Below are positions 35,606 to 45,737 of a stretch of 64,000 bases of DNA, piece by piece; within the stretch, counting starts at the first letter, position 1, and each line of letters starts with the position of its first letter. Where the stretch lies: the NCBI GenBank assembly GCA_950097015.1, contig CATNEN010000003.1, positions 9,033,501-9,097,500 of the forward strand, in the 5' to 3' direction. Below the pieces are notes generated by a model. That model did not search any database and was not told where the DNA came from. It saw nothing but the letters and a program-made list of their open reading frames with translations. The position numbers were made by a program, and so were the translations under genes. This DNA comes from Macrostomum hystrix. Its lineage: Eukaryota > Platyhelminthes > Macrostomidae.

Positions 35606-36655
35606 CTTTAATTTGAATGTATGTTCGCTGTCATTGCACGATGCGTTGTACACCTCAGGTCAGGTCACGTGACTTGCTGGAAATGAAATAATGACTTTGT
35701 ACCTATACTAAGGATAGGTGAAGCATAAGAATGACCCATATTTGTACTTATTAGAAACACCTAGATGACTACTGTCAGAAAAAATGATATTCACGTCTGT
35801 CAGTTGCAAAATTTTGTTATAATTGACTTTTAAAATCGAAAAACGTGATTTTGTGCAAAAACAACCCATATGAGCACACATAGGGTGAAAAATTTATTGA
35901 TTTTCGCTATGAGGTTCTTAGCTTCCAAGAGCACTATTGTGCCCAGTAAACACGTACAGATGACTGCTATCTTCGTTAGTGTGCGAAAATTCGTATTTTT
36001 ACGCTAATAACATTTACGGAATTACGAGGTTCCGGTGTTATGCGTTTTTTGCTATATTTCACGCTGCCATTTATTAACGATGCTACGCCAGGCCTTCAGT
36101 GTGGTGTCAATAATTAGCATTTAAAAAGTGCTTTAATTTGAGTGTATGTTCGCTACCATTGCACGATGCGTTGTACACCTCAGGCAAGGTCACGTGACTT
36201 GCTGGAAATGAAATAATGACTTTGTACCTATACTAAGGATAGGTGAAGCATAAGAATGACCCATATTTGTACTTATTAGAAACATCTAGATGACTACTCT
36301 CAGAAAAAGTGACATTCACGTCTGTCAGTTGCAAAAAAAATTTATAATTGACTCTCAAAATCGAAAAACGTGATTTTGTGCAAAAACAACCCACTTGAGC
36401 ACTACATAGGGCGGAAAATATATTAATTTTCGCTATGAGGTTCTTAGCTTCCAAGAGCACTATTGTGCCCAGTAAACACGTACAGATGACTGCCATCTTC
36501 GTTAGTGTGCGAAAATTCGTATTTTGACGCTATTAACATTTTACCGAATTACGAGGTTCCGGTACTATGCGTTTTTTGCTATATTTCACGCTGCCATTTA
36601 TTAACGATGCTTCGCCAGGCATTCAGTGTGGTGTCAATAAATAGCATTTAGCAAG
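35606..36655. repeat. 525-bp tandem duplication (two copies)
   Basis: 35606-36130 and 36131-36655 are head-to-tail copies starting CTTTAATTTGA, with scattered substitutions and small indels. Both contain CATTGCACGATGCGTTGTAC and AGGTCACGTGACTTGCTGG. No credible gene is seen in either. Confidence 0.88.
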
Positions 36656-37539
36656 TGCTTTAAGATGACATCATGCGCATTGCGTTGCGTAAAAGTGTGG
36701 GTCCACAGTTCTGTAATAAGTTAAAATGACCTGATTTCGCAAAAATCTTTAAAAGAAAAAATACCAAATAGGTAACTAAAAAGCCTTCTGACACTGAATA
36801 AAAAATGCACATAAAAGTGCTATTTTGTATCGTAAAAAGTCTTGCGTCCTGCAAAATTTTCTATGGTGACTTTTTGGAGCCGTTAAGTGTACAAACGTGC
36901 GCATTTTTAAAGCTGTTGAACTTACTTTTTGAGTGCATATTTTGAAAATAAGCATTTTATAAATTGTATAACAAAATTTAATAATAAAAAAAATAAGTTG
37001 CTTCAGAAACTGAAAAAAGCATTTTTAAATAATGAAATTGTACATTACAGTCGTTCTGTTCCTTATAATTTCTACAAAAAAATAATTTTAAATCGGTTAT
37101 GTTTACAATAGTTTAATTGCTGTAGGACATATTTGACCTCAAATTTTCAAAGCAACTTATCCAATCAAACGCTATCTAAATCTGAAATCTTTTCAAGCTT
37201 CAATTTGTAGCTATAATATTCGGTTTTGTTAAGCTATTTATTTGTATCCTACTACCTTATATATAATTATTGTACAATATATTATATTCTTCAAGTTTTA
37301 ATTGTAATATATTCAATTGTTATCAATTTTACACTGTAAGTCTAAGCTTCTAATTTTATTTTAAATACTAACTGATGTATAAAGCTCGCTGTCTGTTGTT
37401 CGTTGACTTTTTATAAATTTTTTAGAGACTCAAGTAAGCAATTATTTTTATTATTCAAACTGTCTTTACTTTTTGAATGGTTAAGCAGATGCGTTTAAGT
37501 ATTGAATGAGATTCTTAGCAGTTTAATGCAATAATGCAG
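36656..37539. other. AT-rich region, nothing recognised
   Basis: Low-complexity AT-rich sequence between two repeat tracts. Confidence 0.55.
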
Positions 37540-37925
37540 TTTTGTGATCGATAGTTGCTGAATTTTTATCAAAGCAAAGCTCTTGAAATACACCATTTGC
37601 TTTTTTGTCAATTAATTGCCTTTTGGTGATTTATAGTGTAATTCGCAGCAATGGCTGGTGAATTCTTATAAGCAAAGCACTTAGAAAGAAAACCACTTGC
37701 CTTTTTGGCGATTAATTGCCTTGGGTGATTAATAGCACAATGTGCACTGCAATGGTCGCTGAATTCCTATGAGCAAAGCACATGAAATGCACAATTTGCC
37801 TTTTTGGTGATTAATTGCCTTTTGTCAATTTATTGCCTTTTGGCGAGCAATTTGCACTGCAATGGCTGCTGAATTTCTATAAGCAAAGCACTTAGAAAGC
37901 TTATGTTTGCTTGAGATACAATTTA
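37540..37925. repeat. Diverged ~100-bp tandem repeat, about four copies
   Basis: GCAAAGC followed by CTTGAAA or CTTAGAAAG recurs at 37573, 37672, 37773 and 37881, with TTGCCTTTTTGGTGATTAAT and GCACTGCAATGG between. Old and degenerate. Confidence 0.75.
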
Positions 37926-38844
37926 AGTATTCTTTTTAAAAAATAAACACTATTGAGTGGGTGCTGTGCACAAATTTGCCTTTTGGCAGCTTAAATACAA
38001 TTTTGTGAATAAATTATTGCGCACAGCACTGCCTACAAACTGTGCAGTGAAAGTCCTTAAAAATGTGAGTAGCATTTATTAACCTCCACAGTGTAAAATA
38101 TTTTTACTGTCTAAAATTTCTATAAAAATATTGTTGTTTGCTTTGTAAGTCTCATTGTACCATGAGGTTAGTTAAATGTTCAACGCTTTTTGTTTTTGAC
38201 ACAGCAGTATTTTTCTCTCAACATTGATTTTGATATTGATTGATTGATTTGTTTTGTTTTGCATTTTTAAAAAGCTGTTGTGTCTAATTTTGGACTTAGC
38301 TAAATGATCAGGCTACACCTACCTAATGTTGCGTAACTTTTATTGAATGGCAATGCATTTCACTGCAAAGTTGTATCCAGTGGTTTTACTTACCTGTGGG
38401 TATTAAAAGTCTGTACTTTTAATGCTGAATGTCTTGGAAAATATCATTTTAAATTATAGTGAACAGAATTGGAGTGCCAAACCATTTTTAAAAACTATTT
38501 CTGTTGTTCATTGTAAGATTATTTTTACGTTAAATGTAAAATTAATTGAGGTAGCATGTTCACTTTCAACTTTGTAATTATTACCATTGCCAGCTATGCT
38601 ACTTAGCCCAGTTGCACAATAATTAATAAACAATATTTTATTGTTTTTATTATTGAATTCTAAATATACTGATTACATGGTATTTTTCTACCAATAGCAT
38701 ATATTGTATTTTTCCGATTTTTCTCTTTACAATTTGTAATCCAAATATACAGAATGTCTAAGATTTTCTATTATGAGTATTATTTTATTATTTCTGAGAC
38801 CTTTGTATACAGTGTTAATTAATGTTACTGGGTTCGATTTTCAA
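37926..38844. other. AT-rich region, nothing recognised
   Basis: AT-rich spacer with an abrupt GC change at the 48-bp array. Confidence 0.55.
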
Positions 38845-39235
38845 GTCTAGCGGCGAGCGACTTTTGCAACCCCAACCAAGGGGCGGCTGCTGCTAGCGCG
38901 GCGAGCGACTTTTGCAACCCCAACCAAGGGGCGGCTGCTGCTAGAGTGGCAAGCGACTTTTGCAACCCCAACCAAGGGGCGGCTGCTGCTAGCGTAGCAA
39001 GCGACTTTTGCAACCCCAACCAAGGGGCGGCTGCTGCTAGCATGGCAAGCGACTTTTGCAACCCCAACCAAGGGGCGGCTGCTGCTAGCGTGGCAAGCAA
39101 CTTTTGCAACTCAACCAAGGGGCGGCTGCTGCTAGCGTGGCAAGCGACTTTTGCAACTCAACCAAGGGGCGGCTGCTGCTAGCGCGGCGAGCGACTTTTG
39201 CAACCCCAACCAAGGGGCGGCTGCTGCTGGCGCTG
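38845..39235. repeat. 48-bp GC-rich minisatellite, about 8 copies
   Basis: The unit contains GCGACTTTTGCAACCCCAAC and GGGGCGGCTGCTGCTAGCG. It stands out sharply from AT-rich flanks. 48 is divisible by 3, so ORFs appear in several frames on both strands; none is taken as a gene. Confidence 0.9.
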
Positions 39236-40483
39236 CTGCCGCTACCAGCGCTAACGATATTGAGAGGGGGGCTGGTCGGGAAGGCCAGTAGCTGCAGCTG
39301 ACTGTTAAATGGGGCTTCATCTCGCTGCTTTTAATATATATTTTATTAATTAAAACTAAAGTTCTTGTCTTCGTTCCTCGAACCCAGTTTCTGTTTAAGG
39401 CAGTGTTTTCACACTGTACTCTTTAAGCACTCTTAAGTACTCTGGTAGTCTTTAAGGGCGTAGCAATAGAGTACTCTGGTATTCTTTTAAAGTGCGTACT
39501 TTAAAGTAGGCAAGTACTTTTTAAAGTGCAACGCATTTCAGTCTGTCATCATCAATCCTAATTTTGTACTATATAAAAGTCTCAATAATCGCTGGTACAA
39601 CGTAAAATTATTATATTTATTATATGCATTTTAAAGTTACCATGCTTAGTGAATAACAAATATGTTCGGTCCCATTAATTATATCCTACGTACTGAAGTA
39701 ACGCAACATCTAAATTATAAATTAATTTAGTATTTAAATATGTTCCAACCTGTCCATCCTGGTGATTCGAGTTGAATAACTGAGCATTTTAATTAATTAA
39801 ATATTAATATATATGGTAACGTGGCTTGATGGCACCGCTCGTGTGTGTGTCTGCCCGTTCGTGTTGTTGCATGTACAAAACAAGTGCTGTTTTGGATAAA
39901 AATTTGTGGATCATCTTTCCTTTAATTATCTGTTTACGTTTTTGACAGGTGGGCATAGGTAGATAGATCTACTGTCTCTCTCACTCTCCGATTCTCCACG
40001 CTCCCTCCCGCTGTTTTCAATTATGTTCCCTAATAAAAACTAAAAAATCGCTTTCCTCCCTCCATATGTAGGTCCGATTGGAGGTAGGGGGCGATTTTTT
40101 GATGCAGTAGTCTGCTTTATTAAAGTGCTTCAGTCAGTATCCTCAGTACAAATAGGCCGCTAAGTTTTAAAATATTTACAAAGGTTTTTGTTCATTTTAT
40201 TGGGTGACATGATCAGAAGTAAAAAATAATTTCGAAATATTAAGCAATATTAATGCACTTCGACCTGCTAAGGTGGCACACCTTCAATCTAGTTGTTATT
40301 CAACAAAAGTTGCAGGTATACTACGCCCGTCCAAAAGCGTGAAAAGTAGCATTTTACTCGTAAAATGCGTACCAAAATGTCACAAATGAAGCAAGCAAAA
40401 CGGACAAAATTGCGGAACAACAAAAAACTATATATATTTTAAAATTTTTCGACAGACCGGCAACTTTCTTGATCCGATTATTA
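39236..40483. other. Intergenic, nothing recognised
   Basis: Contains many AGTACT/AAGTGC motifs at 39411-39530 that partly self-pair. No gene. Confidence 0.5.
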
Positions 40484-41341
40484 CTAACAATGAACTTTCA
40501 TAAAAATAACCAACAGAATTAGCAAAGCGGTGGGCCCTGAAGCAGCGGCAGCGGCAGCGGCTGAATTAGATGCTGCATCATTGTCCTGACCTCCGGCTCC
40601 ATCATTCATCAGCCGGTGAAGTCGCGGCGGTGGCGGCTGCTGAGTCACAGCATCCGGGCTGCACTGATGGGCCGGCACAGATTGAAGACCAAGCGTGGTA
40701 GCCCAGTCCTTCAACAGCCGACAGCCGCCTACGACTGCGCTCCCGATCCCACCCTGGCTGTGACATCGCTGCCGTGGTGTCTCCAGCGCGTAGCTGCCTG
40801 TCAGGTTGCAGACGATTTCAGAGCGTCGATGGAAAGCTTCAGCGCTGAACAAGCCGCCTTCAAGAAGCTCCCAGGCGGAGCTGGTGGCATTTCTTTGAAG
40901 AGCCAGCACGAAACGCTTGTCCTCATTGCCAGCTGCGCCAGCGTCAACAACACTAGCCAGGGTGTCAACGCTAATGCACTCTGTGAGCTGCGCGGTCAGG
41001 TGGATCAGTAGTGGTAATTGAATCTGCCGCGGTGTCAGGCAGCCCTTCAGCATGCAGACAACATTGGCGCTGAACCGACCTCGCTTTAGGCCGCTACTGA
41101 CGAGATCGCGTCTGACTTCGGCTTCAACGACAAGTTCTGCTTGGAGAAGCGCCTTGGCGGGTGCCGCGAACCGAATCGGCAGCCGTTCCTCTAGAAACAG
41201 CTCTCTGTTGCGCTTGCACTCGCCCGCAGAGGACTGGCTGGCCGAGATAACTAGGACTGCTATCAGGGCTAAGAGAGTCAGCATGGTTGCTAGGGGCCGG
41301 ATTTGCAAGATTCTACCCAGTGCGTAAGTAGACAGGTTCAT
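40484..41341 (-). CDS. Orphan secreted or GPI-anchored protein, 285 residues, eight ectodomain cysteines
   Basis: An uninterrupted ORF starting at Met1; Met20 would also give a good signal peptide, with a hydrophobic core MLTLLALIAVLVISA and cleavage likely near residue 40. The mature part has Cys at 42, 96, 101, 122, 178, 193, 207 and 227, an even number suited to disulphides. Two N-glycosylation sequons are visible (NAT 151, NLT 179). The region around AELVVEAEVRRD and VVCMLKGCL faintly recalls NTR-type or vein/neuregulin N-terminal modules, but too weakly to name. The C-terminus has an Ala run then a hydrophobic tail (TALLILLVIF) ending six residues from the stop, as in GPI-anchor signals. 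No intron is needed. It stands alone in an AT-rich, repeat-rich stretch. Confidence 0.7.
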   Translation of the reverse strand: MNLSTYALGRILQIRPLATMLTLLALIAVLVISASQSSAGECKRNRELFLEERLPIRFAAPAKALLQAELVVEAEVRRDLVSSGLKRGRFSANVVCMLKGCLTPRQIQLPLLIHLTAQLTECISVDTLASVVDAGAAGNEDKRFVLALQRNATSSAWELLEGGLFSAEAFHRRSEIVCNLTGSYALETPRQRCHSQGGIGSAVVGGCRLLKDWATTLGLQSVPAHQCSPDAVTQQPPPPRLHRLMNDGAGGQDNDAASNSAAAAAAASGPTALLILLVIFMKVHC

Positions 41342-43079
41342 AAGATTTTTCTAAATTTTTTTGGTCAATCTTTAACTGATGCTCATTGGCACTTGGCTTT
41401 AGCCAATCGTGTGAATCGACGGTCTGGCTCCCTGTCACTAGGCCAAAACGATGCTTTGCATACAGTCTGTTTCATTTGAGAGAAAAGCAGAAAAAGTGAC
41501 TTATTAGATTTCGAGAAACGACACTGCTGACTCATTTATTCGCTCAACCTTAATGCTGCCTTTAATACTCCTAATCAGACATCAAAGACGAATTTTTTCA
41601 AACGAGCATTATATGAAAGATTAGATTCGGAGAATAATATAGCCTCATTTGTTAGAAAGTGATACATAAAGTAGTACGTAATATTATAAACTAATGAATA
41701 AAAAATAAGATTCCATATACTTCAGGATCTGGATTAGGATGAAATTAGGGGAATAATAGAATTTAAGGTTCTGAAATCATTGGATAATGAAAATTTTAAG
41801 ATTAAGGCTTTTGGGGGACAATGAAATGTAGGGATTAGGAAAATTTTAAGGATTATGAAATCTACGGATTATGAAATCTAGGGGAAAATTTCAGAAAATT
41901 TGGGATAATTTAAGTTCCTGGCTTTGTCGTTGGGAAAAATGTTAAGTTTTTTTCAGCGGCATATCGGAGATCGGCTCTGAAACTTGAAAGATTAGAATTT
42001 TCCTGACCGAAGCGGTTAACCGACCTTTTAGCCAGATAAGAAAGATAATTAAGCTAAATAAATTATAGAATATTATAGAATAATATAAGCAGGGAGACAC
42101 CTGACCCTGAATGATGGCATCCAGCTGTCCTGATGTACGCGGTCAGCAGTTCATGATGACTGAATCCGCTATATATGCAATGCCATCACTCGATCAGCTG
42201 CTTTTCATCCCAAGGCTGTCAAACTTTTACTCGGTTGGGCAATCCCTGTCAGCTAATACCATATACGATCATAATTAGGCGCCTCTTTAAAAATCTAATC
42301 TAGCCGTTGCGTAATACCGCGGTTTTATCAGAGGTGCACAAATAAAAGTCACGGACCTTCTCCCTAAATCCGAAACGGCCAGTTTAAAGGTATTCGCATA
42401 CGGCATGTAGATTTTGTAGCAAGCCTTATTAATATCATAGAAGCCTTGTAGATTGTGTGAAGTCTTTTAACAGTAAAAAGACCCCACGCTGTTCCACCCA
42501 CTGGGGAAAGCTTACTTCACGATAGCTTGGATCAAAATCCAATACTGCATACTGTTACTGTCATTTTAAATGTATCGATTTGCTGAATCTGTTTTTTTAA
42601 GATATCGATTGACATCTAAGTGAAAATTATTACCTTACTGAACAAATCGTTAATTTGACGACTATGAAAACAATTAGACACCGTCAAATTGCTCAGCTAT
42701 TGTTTGTTAAACCTCCTAAACAATTAGTTTTACAGAAGCTAGGCCTACTCAGCAAACAAAAAACACAATAGTGGGATTTCTACTCAAACTAATTTGTAGT
42801 CTACATGTGCGTGCAGTTCACTGAGTCCAATTCAAAGATGAGTTACAGCACAGAACTGACTCTGCAAGGTCAGGAAGTTACCTAACTCAATTTTCGTGAC
42901 CCCCTGAGGTGACAGAAATTGGTGGTAGGGATTTATGTGTATCTTTCGTCACTGATGAGATGTCACGTGATCGATAAAACTGGTTGAACTAATTCTGAAT
43001 TTCGTGACTCACCAAATAGAATTTATGAGTGACGACAGTTAGAGACTCTGCGGTCTAGGTGTTGTCTTTTAACATATGG
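41342..43079. other. Intergenic, nothing recognised
   Basis: Upstream flank of the orphan gene. A weak GGATTATGAAATCTA repeat lies at about 41840-41890. Confidence 0.5.
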
Positions 43080-43615
43080 TTTCTTGTCCCATCCCTCCCG
43101 TGCCTTATCTCTACAGTGTCTCATCTCTCCCGTGTCTCATCCCTCCCGTGCCTCATCCCTCCCATGTCTCATCTCTCACCTGTCTCATCTCTACCGTGTC
43201 TCATCTCTCCCGTGTCTCATCTCTCCCGTGTCTCATCTCTCCCGTGTCTCATCTCTCCCGTGTCTCATCTCTCCCGTGTCTCAACTCTCCCGTGTCTCAT
43301 CTCTCCCGTGTCTCATCTCTACAGTGTCTCTTCTCTACCGTGTCTCATCTCTACCTGTGTCTCATCTCTACCGTGTCTCATCTCTCCCGCGTCTCATCTC
43401 TCCCGTGTCTCATCTCTCCCGTGTCTCATCTCTACCGTGTCTCATCTCTACCGTGTCTCATCTCTACCGTTTCTCATCTCTCCCGTGTCTAATCTCTCCC
43501 GTGTCTCATCTCTCCCGTGTCTCATCTCTCCCTGTGTCTCATCTTTCCCGTGTCTTATCTCTCTCGTGTCTCATCTCTCCCGTGTCTCATCTCTACCGTG
43601 TCTCATTTGTGTCAC
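43080..43615. repeat. 16-bp minisatellite, about 33 copies
   Basis: Unit CTCTCCCGTGTCTCAT with CTACCG, CTACAG and CTACCTG variants. Same family as the core of the hAT element at 11237-11655. All three plus frames remain open, an artefact of the repeat. Confidence 0.92.
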
Positions 43616-45692
43616 ATTTAGCTTCTTAAGCCTCTGACGAGGCAGACAGCATCAGCAAGCATTTCCCTAGAAAAGAAAAGGATTACGCAATTTCACCCCG
43701 GCGCAGATAACCAGGTTAATCCCTCGTCAATTTTACCCTCCATAAGGCTAAAGCTATTCTCTCTCGAGGGGGATTTTAGTTAGTAGAAGGTGACAGGAGC
43801 AGTGGCTGAAAAGCTCACAATGAGACGGCTTTGGGACGTTTTATCCATGGGGAAGTTAATAAATTTCCTCAATTCCCATGGGAAACTTTGGGATTGCTTC
43901 TACGGGTTGAAAATCGACTAAGTTTAAGATCCGTATTTTATACCGATAAGGTTTCATTTTTTGCCATTTCTAACAGTGATTTCACATTTTCTTTGGGTCT
44001 TCTCGGGCTAAGATTAATTTCTGGAGTTCTGACGACGACGAGCAGAGCAGGTGTACACAACCTGTGTGTGAGTATGTGCTCACAAGTCAGCGGAATGGGC
44101 AGATTGATGCCTGCAAAGGAAGACACAAATTTTGTCAGCCGCAATATCCGTTTTTGACGAATTCGAATGAAAAACCTTATTTGGTCCTGAATCAGTCTTG
44201 TATTACTGCATTATCTAGAGAGATAAGACACTTGACAGATGGTTGCTAAGCAAGCTGAAATAAATCAAATCATCCAGTGTGAGGATCAAACTCCCAGTTT
44301 CCCGATTGAAACTTGGCTCCAACTTGGTGTCCTAATAATTATTTGAACATGTGTTCCGTGCATGAGCAGTTTAAGAGATATATTTATGAAGGAACAGTAG
44401 ACAAACAAATGACACAGAAATTTTCTATGCGTGGGTCAAAGACTCAAAAAAATTTACTCAGCAAACCGAGCGGTGCTGTCCCTAAAATCCCTTGACAATA
44501 TTATCATATCAGACTACTTGTCAGTAAATATTTTAACATTTAACAACCTAAATTTAAATAATAACAAAATAGATATAAAGATAGATAGATAGATAGCTAC
44601 TCTAAAAAGAACCAGATTAAATTTTCGGCCAAAACTGGGCCTTCTTCAGTGTCAGTTCATTTAAATTAAGTCATTTATTTGAGAATTTAGATTTTGACGC
44701 ACTCCACACGCTTTAAGTTTTCCGTCATCATAAAGTGTTAGCGTGACATCGATGTTTACGTATTGGCCTCTAGCCAAAGCTCTGTGCTGCAAGGGTTTTA
44801 TTACCATAGCCGCATCAGTCATAAAAGTACTCGTTGGTAATTAAAATTTTGTTTGTTTCGAGATAGCAAACTGAATATTGCCAAGCGCACATATTTGAGA
44901 GGGAAATCTTCAGAATGCTAAGGTGACTCAAAGCACCTCATATCGTAGTTAACTCAACTCAGCCTTGGAGTCCGAAGACGATGACTCACGGATGCCAAAA
45001 ACAAAAATTATCAACCCAATGCAACTTGCTCTTAAATGTGCTCAGTGGATTAGCAGGGCGGGTGAGGCGGGGTAGAGAATGGCCCTTCATCCATCGACCC
45101 AGCTGGCTACCCGTCCTGATGGAAAACAAGGACGGGTATTACGCAACACTTTATAGAAAATGAAGACGAGACTGTGTGAGTTAGTGAGTGCTCAACAGAC
45201 AAACTGAACATATATAAGACTGTACAGTTAAATCAGAGGCCCTCCTATGTTGAACTGCCTAGACATTGGAAACTGCGCCACGCATTTGCTGAGCGCCCAG
45301 GTTCTCTCACACATTTGCCACTGCCTTACCAGCGTAATTAGGCTACTGCAGCTATCATCGGTCGGGTCATCTGCGCTCTGCACCTGCTGTTATTTCTGTT
45401 TCTTCTTCCTGGGGACACGTTTAAAAGCTTTTAGCCGTTGTGAAAGAAGATTTCTGACCTGAGGTAGACCTAGAGGTAGCGGTTCACATCAAATTTCCGG
45501 TGAAAAGCCAATTTATGAAACACATCGCCCAAGAAGCCTAGCTATCTTGTGGGTTAACACACATTGCGAGAACAAACTATCTGATTGTTTCATTATCCAT
45601 TTTTTCTTCTGGTAAGTTAGTATTTCTGGTAATTTCTGGACCAAATGTTTTTGTTATTTTTGCCTACGAAGCTAGTCTAATTGAATTTCTGA
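43616..45692. other. Intergenic upstream of the innexin
   Basis: Contains a SINE-like fragment (44040-44130), a possible tRNA-like reverse B box near 44290 and a GATA run near 44580. No supported gene. Confidence 0.5.
44040..44130 (-). repeat. Fragment of the same SINE-like repeat
   Basis: Contains GTGTACACAACCTGTGTGTG and GCTCACAAGTCAGCGGAATG. Confidence 0.5.
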
Positions 45693-45737
45693 TTTTAGTG
45701 AGGCTTCTAAAAGCTGCCGAGAAGGTAAGCAGACAAA

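Noticed and set aside
4780-43615. Minisatellite at 43080 or 4780 as the core of an intact hAT element like that at 11237
   Set aside because: Neither has CAGGGGTCGGC-type ends or an 8-bp duplication at its edges.
43059-43637. Three overlapping long plus ORFs in the 16-bp array
   Set aside because: All three frames are open because the unit lacks stops; the translation is the same low-complexity string in each.
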